Source of the DNA: Wolfiporia cocos
Taxonomy: Eukaryota > Basidiomycota > Agaricomycetes > Polyporales > Phaeolaceae
Assembly: GCA_029448655.1 (NCBI GenBank)
Contig: JACCLO010000069.1
Coordinates: 1 to 64,000, forward strand
Reading direction: 5' to 3'
Length of the DNA stretch: 64,000 bases
The number at the start of each line of letters is the position of its first letter. Position 1 is the first letter of the stretch. A program made the position numbers and the translations under genes. Positions 44,051 to 55,112 of this stretch are shown piece after piece. The notes under the pieces are model-generated. The model saw nothing but the letters and a program-made list of their open reading frames with translations. It did no database searches and was not told the origin of the DNA.

Positions 44051-45301
44051 AAGGAATACAACCATGTTATAGTAGAGAACGCGGTGAGTTCGCTCGATAT
44101 CACAAACGCTCTAGTACAAATCATTGCATGTTGATCATCACATGCAGCTGTAGCATGAAACAGGAAACAAGACACAGCTGTATACAAGCGATCGGTCCAC
44201 GCACGCCTCAGAAGGGATAGTGTTAGTTTACATGACCATTGCAAGCGGAAGGTGATATGTGCAATGCATGTAACTCTCACCTAACTACCGTCATCCGGCA
44301 TTCGATACTCAAATAACTTGTTGTTCTAACAATGGTATGCCAATAACCCCGTGCAAAACCACCTAGCATTCCAACGCAGCATGAGGAAGCTAAAGTATTC
44401 GCCGTGACACCTCGCTACCCAGCTTCCTTTGTTCATACCGTCTCGATACAGAGCACCTTGTGTTATGCATCCATCGGGCTCATCTCGACCACTGTTGGGG
44501 CGCGGCCACTCCTCGCCGGTGTGGCACCCTTCTCTTCCCATCCCGCGCGCCACACTATCTTCCATTTTCCACACTCTCGTTGAATGGTTACTTCTTCCAT
44601 CATTGCCGAACACGCTCTCTGACACCCGTAACATAAGTTTATATCCAATGACGGCGACAGCCTGAGACATTGTTTCACGGCATTGCGGCGGGTCTCTTGG
44701 CACGGAAAGATTAGGTTTACTTCTCAATAAAATCGGCTATGAGCACAGCTGTGCACGCATCAAAGCACGCATTGGTGAGCCGATTTGCTATCGACCTCCG
44801 CCATTATGTGGGCTGGAACTGCATCAGAATGGTGCCTGTGCGCAGCACACATGAAAGCGTGAAGGGGACTTGCTAGGTGCACCATTCACGAAGGGTTCAC
44901 GAGCCTAGACGATCATTGCGAGATGAACGGGCGTGGTGTCTCACTGTGCCTTGCGAACAAGTGCCTCGCTAGTGCAGATGCATTTGGGTGACGGGGATCG
45001 CGAGATGAACGGACTTCTCACTCTGAGTGCGAGTGAGAGTCGACTTCGTGATCGCGTACTAGCTTGCCGTGAATTGGAAGGGATTAATATGGATCGTAAA
45101 CGCCCAGCGCCACCGATGCCGCGAGTCGGCACACTGGTTTGTCAGCATGGGACCCTGGACACCATGCATATATGGTCACCGGAGCACTGGTTGCCGTCCA
45201 GTGCAGCGTGGTGACTCTTGCTTACTGATAGGTAGACTCGCATCTCTCCTATTGACTGCCACCACCACAGCCCTCCCCCTCCCAAGCCCAAGCACGGTGT
45301 C
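44051..45301. other. Intergenic, no recognised gene
   Basis: Only short frames without motifs. The sequence GCGAGATGAACGG occurs twice (about 44919 and 44999), a short local repeat upstream of the kinase-like gene. Confidence 0.4.
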
Positions 45302-47968
45302 ATGTCATCGGGTTTGAAACGTCCCAGTGACACCCCATCATCACCACGCAAGAAGCCGCGTCCTCAATACAAAACTCTAAAGAGCTTAGTCGAGGAGGCA
45401 GCCAAAAAGGTCAACCGCTTGATTGAACATGTAAAAAAAGAGATATTGCCGCTTCTGCAGGAGGAGGGTCTTGGTACAGTTGGTGCTAAGCTCGCTATGA
45501 GTATTATGGGACTTGTGGTCAGTGCAGCTTCTGCTCCTGGAGAGAAGGAGTTGGGTGAAATGCAGTACTTGGAAGTACATATCAACATCCCAGATGATTA
45601 CCCAGATATGGCAAGTAGGCTTGCTATCTATTCCTGACGTCCCTAGTCCCAAGCTGACATGCACTCAAAAGAGTTACAACTGAATGATTTGAATACACAA
45701 TATGCGAACCTTGCCTTTTATTTCAGGGTACTGCTCAACTCCCTCCCTGCACCATCAGAATTTGCCAAGACGGACGTGTGGGCAGACGTACAAAGAACCC
45801 GCGCAGCCATCTTATGTATGCGTCCCGTTGAAAAGAGCGGTGTGCCGATATGCACGCTCCACGATGTCTTTCGTCTTTTCCGAATTCGACTTGGCACAGA
45901 CCTTTCTTCAGCCACCGATGACCCTATCGCGGTTGCCTCCATCCGTGCTGCCGCCTTATTGTGCAACGAGATGGGAAACCCGTTCGACGATGAGAACGCA
46001 CGCACAGCGAAATTTAACGAATGTGTTCAAGGACTGCTCCCTAACTTTAGGCTCAACCACAAATTTTTTCCCAAACTCGACCGTGCCGTATGCAAACCGG
46101 ATGCAACGTTGTTCATGGACGAGGAGGAGATCTTCCCAGTTTGCCTGCGTGAGGACAAGCGTGAGGCGGGCGAAACTGACACAGACTAGACTGTGGGACT
46201 CACACTATAACCTTATAGACGACTTGAAGATGTTGCAGAAGGTTGGTGAGGAGGCTAGTGGGCGCAAGCAGAGATGGTATGTAACTGTGCGAATGCAGAG
46301 AACAAATCTAAGGCTTATCCGCAGTGATAGCCCTACTTATATACATGTTTTGTTTGGTTACCGGTAAGGGAGCCAAACATGAAGGTGGTCTGTGCGCAGA
46401 CATAACTAATATGGTTTAGTCGTAAACTACCATAGACCATGTGCGCCGGTAATGGCCGCACCAGTAAGATCGTTTGTTTGGACCGTAGGTCCATGTTGTG
46501 GAAGTGGCTGTAGCTACGTTAGTAAGCCATGCATGTGATTATTATATTCCGGGATCGGGATATGAGTAATCGTAAGGTCATTGGCATGTGATAACGAGCG
46601 GGCCGCTTATCCAATTGTACTGACATAGCCCGGTATCGGGATATGAGTAAGGCGCGTGACACCGGAGGTTAGTCCGCTGAGTCATTGACGCGTACAAGCG
46701 TGTTATGTACGTGTTGTTATGACAAGTGGACGTATACCGCGTTGTGTACGTGTTGTTTGGTTGCGTGTACGTGTAGACGGGCGCTTAGCAGCGTAAATGT
46801 CTACAAGGTTGTAGAAATACCAGATAAATAGGTAAAAATACGGGAAAAATAGTGGCATGTCCCAAATCTGTGACAGAAACTGGCTATGACGTCTACATGC
46901 AAGTGGCGCACGACTACTCGATTGTGGTCAAAACTCTTCGATGTGCATGAAGGCGGGTGCACCAATGTTTCTCCCATGCTTGTTGGGTATGTACTTTGAA
47001 CCAAACATACATGTTCTTGGGCGCCCTTATGATTATCACACAGGACCCCATCTGTCCATGCAGGGCGGTTTTTATGATGGAGAGGATTACATAGTGGAAC
47101 CACTAAGTGCAATGTATTGTATGCTACCAGACGTCACCAAAGAGCGACAGAATCAGCTCGCACGGTTGCTGTATGCGCTCGCTAAAGGAGTAGAGGAGCT
47201 GAAGGAGTACGTTGCCCAACACAATAATGCCACTGTGGGATCAGGTTAATGTCGTCCTACAGGCTGGCTTCATCAACCGCTGAACCACCCTCATTCCCTT
47301 GTGGCACCCCTCAAATCTACTCATCCTGCACGCTGTATGCCGACACCGCTGCCGACACCGCTGCCGACAAACCAAGCACTGGGACCCTCACATTCAAGAA
47401 GCCTCTTGTCGTCGATCTCAACAACCGAGTGCTGTTCACAGCAACGTTGTCGACGACCTCTGCACGGGAGAAGTTGCCGGAGCAGACACCTGTGGTTGTC
47501 AAGCTTGTCAGCGGTTCCTATGGCGAAGACATACATCGACTTCTGGCGAAGGAAGGCCTCGTGCCTACCCTCCATGGGTGTGTCTGCTTGGAAGGTGCTC
47601 CTGTTGCCTACATCATGGACCACTTGGATGGGGATTGGAAGCGCTTACACGACCTCTTACGTGATTTAACCCCTCTGTGCCGTAAGGCTATACGGGAATC
47701 ATTGGAGAATGTTCTGAAATTGCTCAAGAAAAAGGGCTTCGTACACGGCGACCTTAGGTCGAGCAATATCATGGCGCGGATCGTTGACGAAGAAAAAGCG
47801 GAGATCAAGGTTGTCGACTTTGATTGGGCGGGCAAAGCCAGTCAGGTATTCTACCCTGCGATGCGCAACGAGTCCATCGGTTGGCCTGGTCGGCCCTGTG
47901 GTCCAATTGAAGCTGAGGATGACCGCGAACTGCTTGATTCGTGGTGGCCACGAGAAACCCATGTCTGA
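45302..47968 (+). pseudogene. Fungal kinase-like protein, split by a solo LTR
   Basis: Starts MSSGLKRPSDTPSSPRKKPRP at 45302. An intron GTAGGC to CAAAAG (about 45615-45670) joins to exon 2 (LQLNDLNTQYANLAFYFRVLL), which runs to GEAGET at 46176. A solo LTR (46177-46875) interrupts; removing it with one GAAAC restores GETGYDVYMQVAHDYSIVVKTLRC. A 1-nt shift then leads to MKAGAPMFLPCLLGMYF (46941-47248), and another junction at about 47248 to the kinase lobe: VVVKLVSGSYGEDI (beta-3 Lys), YIMDHLDGDW hinge, FVHGDLRSSNIM catalytic loop with the Asp, and VVDFDWAGK in place of DFG. Ends ETHV at 47968. This is an agaricomycete-expanded kinase-like family of unknown target. With the LTR and the shifts it cannot make a full protein. 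Confidence 0.75.
46177..46875 (-). repeat. Solo LTR in the kinase-like gene, TSD GAAAC
   Basis: 699 bp. On the minus strand TGTCACAGATTTGGG to CTGTGTCA, flanked by GAAAC (46172-46176, 46876-46880). Minus-strand TGTATATAAG near 46334-46345. Contains a doubled CGGGATATGAGTAA block (about 46556 and 46632) and repeated GTGTACGTGT. Confidence 0.9.
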
Positions 47969-48559
47969 TCGTTGTTTCAAAGAATGCTTCACTCCTCCTT
48001 CTCTCGCTACATTTGTATGTAGTTTCCATTCTCGATGTGACTATACCAGCAATGCATACAACCAAAAATACTACGGCTGATCATGGTTTCGGTGATTTGC
48101 AAGCGATGCATTGTTGCGCGCTGGACACCATGCAGACAGTCTGAAGTCGCATACGGAGGCATCAGATCAGCCACAGCCCAGTTAAATTAAATCCAGACAC
48201 TGGCGGTGGTCCGTGCTTTCCTTTTTTTGCATTAGACATGTATGACTCCCTTGCACCTGTTTTGAATTATGTACCTTTGTCGTGATTATATGGGCAGCAA
48301 CACTTGCAGATGTTCGATGGTGCAACAAGCTGCAAGGCCAGATTGTAATATTGCACATTGAAATCTGACGCTGTGTGCTGCATCGAAAGGCGGTATACAC
48401 CGGCTTGAGATCCGAGCAGTCATATGATTGCAACTTGTGTATCACGATGCAAATACAATCTCGAGCAATATGCCACAGTGGTCAGCGGTATGGATTGCAT
48501 GACCCCAGCTCACATGTCTCTAAGCATGGTTTTAACGGGTCACCACAGGTTGATGATTC

Positions 48560-48830
48560 CTCATATATTGTATGGATATGTTGGCTCTCTGACAATGTCG
48601 AGAACGATTTGCATGTGGCTTCGCTCATTCTGCGGTCCATTCTTAATATACTTGGCTGTTGCAGATATGGTGACGTGGAAAATGGACGTCTCCCCCAGGT
48701 CCTCGCCGTACAGCATCTTAGCCAAAGCATAGTGGGGGATATTGTGCTTCTCGAGGTAGGCATTGATCTTGATGTAGTGAACGATTTCATTGATGCATTT
48801 GGTCTATATCACGTGCTGGTGTGGACCCAA
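48560..48830 (-). pseudogene. Unidentified minus-strand coding fragment
   Basis: About 75 codons without a stop: INEIVHYIKINAYLEKHNI, PHYALAKMLYGEDLGETSIF, TISATAKYIKNGPQNERSHM. Amphipathic and protein-like, but no start, splice sites or family are recognised. The plus-strand open frame over the same bases appears to be its shadow. 47969-48559 and 48831-48955 show nothing. Confidence 0.3.
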
Positions 48831-48955
48831 TACAATTCTCCAGCCGTAATGCAATAACCATTGCACCAAAAGGGCACAATGCCAACTCTGTTGGCATCGG
48901 TGGGTCTCAGTACTTAAGCTATTATGGCACATGGTCGTGACATGCTCATGACAGT

Positions 48956-49227
48956 CTAGCAATACTGCTCCTTGATAATGATGCGTTTGACTTGGTCCGC
49001 ACCCGTCCGCTCGGCCGACACATCCGTCGCACCAGAGTCCTCAACGGCCATGGAAGAGCTGTCAGCGTCATCTCCGCGTGCTTGCCCATGCAGTGTGAGA
49101 CTCAACGTATAGTTGCATGCAGACCCTTTCCTCTTGCACCACGATGAGGGAGGAGTACTGTTAGAATCCCCCTGAGTCAGGTGCCAATTCTCAGGCAGCA
49201 GACACCAGTAGATCAGCAGCCCCTCCC
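48956..49227 (-). pseudogene. 3' end of an unknown gene, cut by the gypsy element
   Basis: Minus strand: GLLIYWCLLPENWHLTQGDS, CNYTLSLTLHGQARG, an acidic Ser-rich stretch, then KRIIIKEQYC and TAG at 48956-48958. Joining across the gypsy element (TSD CTCCC) continues leftward-to-N into FSRATQVGEG at 57644-57685. Function unknown. Confidence 0.5.
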
Positions 49228-49934
49228 TGTTACGGGTCGAACACCCGTTCGTATATTCGAGTCGCGAATATAGATCGTTCTTCTGCACGTGGGCGTATAG
49301 CCGTATGCAAGGCAAATGCTCGTTAGATGCCTTCAAGTCCTAGGTGAAGTTCCTAGGAGATCGTATAATATCCAATACGCGTTAGAGGATATAATCTGTT
49401 CAGGTGCGAGTCGAATAGAATATAAGACTCGCCTAAGTCCGAGAAGTCAGTGTGCACTTCGAGGACTTAGTCGTTTGGTTGCTCGAGTGAGAAATACTGA
49501 GCGTAGTTTCCTACGTTTGAGAACAAGTATAAGACTTCTTGTTTATACAACAAGGTCGAGCTGAAGAGCCTTGACAATAAGTACATGAGCTTTTATACTA
49601 CGCTGGGTTTTAGGGGTCAAGTCCATCCCAGATGCCACCGCTACTATCTACGCTATAGTATCAAACGTTTGATAAGTATGTAGTGATGTATCCGAAACGA
49701 TAGATAGGGATGATGGTGGTTGAACACCATCTATAAGCTAATAAACGATGAAGGTGAAACGGTGGCAGAGTTGGATCTGCCAAAGGTGAAACGCGCCCTA
49801 CATGCTAATACAACTGGGGATGCGCCCAGTAGAGTCACGAGTAGCCAGGGGGTTGGTTGCGCAACAAGTCCCTGTATCGTATTCGCCCGGTGGTGAGTTC
49901 TGTCGATATTCGAAAAATTAAAATAACCGTAACA
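49228..49934 (-). repeat. 3' LTR of the full-length gypsy element
   Basis: 707 bp with perfect inverted ends TGTTACGG/CCGTAACA; matches 56929-57638 along its length with scattered substitutions and 1-nt indels. A purine-rich tract (AGGGAGGGGCTGA, minus strand, 49935-49948) lies directly before it. Confidence 0.93.
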
Positions 49935-49945
49935 TCAGCCCCTCC

Positions 49946-51219
49946 CTAGGCATTCGTCGGCCTCGACGAATTTTCCAAGTTCCTCTCTTCAGAGTGCCTC
50001 GGCGTCCTGTTCATTGTAGATGTCGCCGTTCCCGCTGAGGGACGGGGTCGTAGGAGTTCGCCATACGAAGTGTTGGCGGCATTCATTCTGTCAATGACCT
50101 GGTTGATTGAGCCCACAAGCTCTGCAAATATAGTCGGGGCAGTCGAGGATCCAGTGGCTAGCGGATCCGCACTGCCGACAGGGTTGTTCAGGCGAGGGCC
50201 TTGCTGGTACCCGTAGGAAAAGGGATATCTCTGAGATATTCGTTGTGTCGGTATCTCCAGTGGTGAGCGGCGCGGTGGAGGTTCCGTTGCGCCCATGTGG
50301 GTAAGGAGGCGGTGTCTCGTTCGTGCTCCCTCGCACCTCGCTCGAACTCCTCGCGGGTAATGCTCTGCACCGATGGAGATCGTCGAATAGGCGGCGTGCT
50401 ATTCGCTCTTCGCTGTCGTTCTGGGGTAGCCCTAGGGCTCGTCGGGCGTGCAGGTGGTTCACGTCTCCCGTTGCCTCCCATACCAGGAATACGTGGCGTC
50501 GGGTCTCTAACTCCTGTTCGGCGGGCTCTCTGAGTCTTGGTAGGCAGTGGAAATAATACTCTATCGCCCTCCATAAAATCAAACGGCCTTGCAACTCGGC
50601 GTCGTTCGTCGGGGGTGAAAAAGCAGGCGGGTCGTGGTGTGTATTCGGGTCGACCGGGAGTAACGTGCTCGCGATCCTCGAAGTCGTTGAGCGCGTGTCG
50701 TAGTCGGGCCGTCGTGGTGGCGGCCAATCTGTCGATAAGTCTGTTGGTGAGTAATTCGAGTCCCTCTCTCTGCGCTCTGATCTGCCCCTCCATTCGGACA
50801 AGGTCCTCGGTGATGTTCTGGTACGAGCTGTAGACGTGTGTGAGGTCCTGCGCGATGTCGAAGAGGGCCGACCAGCCATCGGCTCGGCCAGCAAAAGGTC
50901 CCTCGGCCCTGTACCAGAGGAGGGCGTGTCTACTCTGCAGATGCTGGGGGGAGTACCTTCTTGGTGGCGTACCTCGCGGTCGGCCTTCTCGACGATCTGC
51001 ATCGCCGGGGGTCGTGGTTCGGCGGGGGAGCTGGTGGCGAGTCGTCGACATACTATTACTGTCCTGTTTTCGAGTGTCGGGGTTGTCCTGACTCTCGTCC
51101 TGTGGTAGTCTTTTATCAGCTCCTTGGAGTGCTCCAAGTTCGCCTCGTCTTCCCATGAATTGTCGGCCGTGGCATAGCCTTTCCACTTGACGAAGTATTG
51201 ATGCTTCTTTCCTTTCCAT
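49946..51219 (-). CDS. Extra region behind the chromodomain: overlapping frames, second zinc knuckle
   Basis: After the chromodomain the pol frame stays open to 50091 and ends in CRQCGSASHWILDCPDYICR with ACGLNQPGH, a CCHC-plus-CxxC cluster. A second frame (51219-50188, 343 codons) starts within the chromodomain; its inner Met at about 51050 (MSTTRHQLPRRTTTPGD) begins a basic then helical protein (SALFDIAQDLTHVYSSYQNI). A third is open at 50296-49946. The likeliest reading is a separate Gag-like ORF that begins in the second frame, shifts to the first (about 50600-50640, LILWRAIEYYFHCLPRLREPAE) and ends in the zinc cluster. Similar Cys-His clusters occur in agaricomycete transposon-associated proteins. 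Function unknown. Confidence 0.45.
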
Positions 51220-52409
51220 CTGTCAGCCAAGATGGCTTCGACTTCGTATTCCTCCTGTCCCTTGATGATATCAGGTGGCGGCCGTAGGTAATTGGGTCCG
51301 TGCACCCTTGTTTCTTTGAATGGTTTTAGTAAGGCAGCATGGAATACCGGATGAATTTTCCAGTTCGCCGGTAACTGCAGCCGGTATGTCGTGGGTCCCA
51401 TCTTTTCTGTGATGGTGAAGGGTCCTTCCCTTTTTGGTGCTAGCTTGTTAGATTCGTAGGGGATGGTTAGGTTCTTTGCGTCGAGCCAAACCTTGTCTCC
51501 TTTCTCGAGCTTCGGTAATTCTCGGAGGAAAACGTCCCGCCATCTTTTCTGAGCTAGTTCGTGCGCGATGAATGCCATCTTTCGCGCCTCTTTGATCTTT
51601 TTGATCCTGTCAACTGCTGCCAGGACGTTTCCTACCCTGTCGTAGTCTGGGAATCCCTTGGAATATAACCCAAGATTATTTCAAGGGCGCAGGTCAGTTT
51701 TCGGTTCGCTTGGTGTTGTGCGCAAATTCGACGTCGGGTAGTCGTTGTACCCATTGGAAAGGGTCGTTCATGCAATAGATACGAAGGTACACTTCGATTT
51801 GTTGATTCATCCTTTCCGTTTGTCCGTCGGTCTGTGGATGGTACGCCGTACTCATCGCAGATTCCGTTCCTGCAGCTTGCATAATTCCTTGAACAGTTTC
51901 GATGCGAACTGTGGTCCCTGTCTGAAATGATCTTTCGGGGAATGCCGTATTGTGAGTATATCTTTCGATGGAATATTTCTGCGGCCCCTTCGCTCGTGAT
52001 TGTTTTGTCATGGGGTGAGAGAGATGGCCTTGGATAGGCCATGGTCGACAATCACCATCATGGAGTCATATTTTCCGACTCTTGGCAGGTCGGTGACAAA
52101 ATCGACCGAGCACTGTGAGAAGGGAAGGGCGTCCTCCCGTGTCGGTATTGGCTGTAAAGGGGGTTTTAGCGGGTTCCTATCAGGTTTCATCTGTTGACAG
52201 ATTGCACAGCCTCGGACGTATTCCGGTATCATTGTTCCCATGTCAGGCCACCAAAAGTGGGTCTTAACCTGTACTGTTGTACCCCAGATCCCAGGGTGTC
52301 CGGCCGGGATCGTGTCGTGGTATTTTGAAATGACGTCCCGTCGAAGGCCCTCATCTTTTGGCACGTACATCCTGCCCCTGTAGAGCAGTATCCCATCCGT
52401 TGTTGCCAT
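51090..52409 (-). pseudogene. pol: Integrase and chromodomain of the gypsy element
   Basis: Zinc-binding module with TIPAGHPGIWGT and GCAICQQMKPDRNP (about 52340-52190). Core: SVDFVTDLP with the first Asp, KIISDRD with the second (about 51930), [16 protein letters not shown] with the Glu (about 51790). The core is spread over two overlapping frames by 1-nt shifts near 52040 and 51900. KLEKGDKVWLDAKNL and KREGPFTITEKMGPTTYRL form the GPY/F module, and EYEVEAILADRWKGKK, YFVKWKGYA, NSWEDEANLE the chromodomain. It would join cDNA to chromatin-marked sites if intact. Confidence 0.88.
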
Positions 52410-52498
52410 TCATCTGCGGTGGTTCTTGCGGGGAATTCGTCTGTGCCCCTAGAGCACGGATCGCCTGTTCCGCAGATTCATCTCGATCGTTGGCGTTC

Positions 52499-53960
52499 TT
52501 ATTCGATCGATGATCGGGATCTGGATTGCTGGACGACGAGTTCATTTGGAATCATGGTGATTCCCTCGTTGTCTTCGTTGCTTTCGTCTAGGTGATACAA
52601 CCTGGACAATGTGTCGGCCATGACTAGTTTCCTCCCGGGGATGTGTTGTAATTTCAGGTCGAATTGCGAGAGGAATAGATGCCATCTCGCTTGTCGCCGA
52701 TTTAGGCGCTGTGCGCTTCTCCAGTACGTCAGGTCTGATGATCGCTTCGGATCAAGATCCGATGCGGTGCTCCTTCTAACAGGTGCCGCCATTCTCTAGT
52801 GCTCGGACTATTCCGAGTAGTTCGCGATCATAGATTTCGTAGTTCCGTTCTGTGGATGTCAGGGATTGTGAGAGATATCCCACTGGCCGTTCACGCCCCG
52901 TTTCATCTGTCTGTTTTAGCACTGCCCCTGTGGCAAACTGAGATGCGTCTGTTTCGAGGATGAATGGTTTCTCCTTGTCTGGCGTTCCTAGTGCGGGCGC
53001 CGTTGTGAATGCCTGCTTCATGAAGTCGAACGCCTTTTGTTCTTTATCCGTCACTGGAATCCTGTCCCTGTGACCGTTTTCGTGAGATCCACAGGGTCGG
53101 GCGTGCGTTGAGTAGTGATCGATAAATTTCCGATAGAAGTTTGCAAATCCTAGGAAGGATCTGACTTCCTTGAGATTTCGGGAGTCGGCCACTCTTGAAT
53201 CCTATTGAGTTTCGCTGGGTCCATCTGGATGTTTCCTGGGGTGATGACTAGTCCTAGAAATTCGACTCTGTCGACACCGAAGGCGCATTTCTCGGGTTTC
53301 ACAAAGAGATGGTTATCCACCAATCTCTGAAGATTCGCCGTTCCCGTTCCTTGTGTGTTTTCTCGTCTTCTGAGAAAATGAGGATATCGTCCATGTAAAC
53401 AAGCACCCATCCTTCGAAGATTTCTTCTTTCAGGATTTCGTTCATCATTGCCTGAAAGGTCCCGGGTGCATTGCACAATCCGAAAAACATAACCGGGGGT
53501 TCGTACAACCTTCGGTTTGTTTGAAGGCCGCTTTCCATTCGTCTCCTTTCTTGATTCGCACGTTGTTGTACCCGCTCTAAGGTCCATTTTCGTGAAAATC
53601 TTGCTCCTTTTAGCTTTTCCAGGAGCTCCGAGATTAATGGCAAGGGATAGACGTTCTTTATCGTTCCTTCGTTCAGATATCGATAATCTGACAGGGTCGT
53701 AGGCCGCTGTCTTTCTTTGGGACGAAGAAGAATGGTGACGCCATCGGGGATTTTGAAGGGACTATGAATCCCTTGGCCAGGTTTTCTTTTAGGAATTCGT
53801 CCAGCGCCTGTTGCTCTTTAGGCAACAGTGCATAGACTTTGCAGTCCTTCGGCACGAAATCGGGTTTTAATTCGATTGCGTGGTCCATGGTCTCGACGGG
53901 GGGAACGCCGCTGCGGACTCCTTACTGAACACCTTGGTAAAGTCTAGTAGGTGTTTCGGG
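52499..53960 (-). pseudogene. pol: Reverse transcriptase and RNase H of the gypsy element
   Basis: [69 protein letters not shown] and VLVYMDDILIFSEDEKTH (YMDD near 53390) mark the polymerase. FLGFANFYRKFI and FILETDASQFATGAVLKQ with RNase H Asp (about 52950), YDRELLGIVRAL, then QFDLKLQHIPGRKLVMADTLSR (about 52660). Frameshifts at about 53680, 53590, 53480, 53180, 53080 and 52790. The product copies element RNA into cDNA. Confidence 0.9.
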
Positions 53961-54187
53961 ACCATTTCCTCAATTGTTCGTTCTGGTTCAGGGGTTTTCT
54001 GTGCGAATTCTTGGGACTTCGTCAGCGCTTTCCTGACAGCATTGATGATTTGTATCTTTGTTCGGAACTTCTTTCGTGTTTCCCCTTTCTCTCCTATGAT
54101 CCTAGGGTTATCTTTTGCAAAGCGTCGGATCGCTTCGTACTCCTCAGGAGTATAGAGCCGCTGTGCTGTTTCTTCTGGCTGGTCCGT

Positions 54188-55000
54188 AGATCCAAATCCT
54201 TTCTCCCCTCGTTCTGTTTCATCTAGGTCTCGACCTCCAAAATGTCGGGGTTAGGTGTCGTTCGAAAATTATCTGGGCTATTCGCATGCCCGGGATAATT
54301 CTATGTGCTTTGTCTGAATAGTTGAAGACGATGGCTCCGACGTCTCCTCGGTAGTCCGAGTCCTATGATTCCGGCCTGTACTACCAGTCCGTGTCTGAGG
54401 GTGTTGCCTGATCGTCCGGCCAACCTTCCATACGATCCCTTCGGGATCTTCATTTTACTCCTGTGGAGACGAGTTTCCATCCTCCGGCGGGAATCTCGGT
54501 TTCTTCTGCAGCGTAAAGGTCATACCCTGCGGCTTCTTGGGTTCCCCTGTCGGAATTTCCCTTCTGGAGCAACTACCATTTCCACCGTATCCATTTGGAT
54601 CGTGGCTTCGGTTTCTTTTCTTCTGCCCCTAGTATTGATCGTACATCGACTGTTTGGTCCTTCAGTCGATTGTGGGGTTTTCGTCTTTTAGCCATCCATA
54701 CCCTAGAATCATATTCTCTGTTCCGATCGATCCTACCAAGAATCGGACCTTTCGCGTTTTCTGGGTCTTCGGATATCGTAGTAGTATGGTGGCTTCTCGT
54801 CTATTCGCCCATCTTTGTTTTCTGTTCCGTCAACATTTTGACGATAATCGGGTTCTTCAAGGGTTGCGTGGGCACCTTGTATTTTTCTACCACTCTGCTG
54901 TGGATCAGGTTTGACATTGCTCCTGAGTCGATTAGTGCATTGCACTTCACGGGTTTGCCAGCGTCATGATTACCGGAATGAAGAGGGATCGATTCTTCTC
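54188..55000 (-). pseudogene. Aspartic protease followed by dUTPase
   Basis: Protease: VKCNALIDSGAMSNLIHS with catalytic DSGA at about 54918-54930. The dUTPase then lies before RT: GYDLYAAEETEIPAGG (about 54520-54475), LVSTGVK, GRLAGRSGNTLRHG (intact Arg-Ser), AGIIG then DYRGDVGAIVFNYSD with the catalytic Asp, GMRIAQIIFER, and the C-terminal glycine motif ERGEKGFGSTD (about 54222-54188). All five dUTPase motifs are recognisable, with two or three frameshifts between them. This placement differs from the element at 5815-10629, where the dUTPase follows the chromodomain. Confidence 0.87.
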
Positions 55001-55112
55001 GAACGAGGTAAATTACATGCGCTGCTTTCTCGGAGGGTAAGACCGTGGGCTTCCCTCCTAGGCAAAATCCTGTCTTCTACGAGCCGTGCTAGGAGCTCGG
55101 GGTTCTTGGCTT

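Noticed and set aside
48375..48857. Plus-strand open frame of 160 codons
   Set aside because: The minus strand of the same stretch reads as a better protein (YALAKMLYGEDLGETS), so this is probably its shadow.
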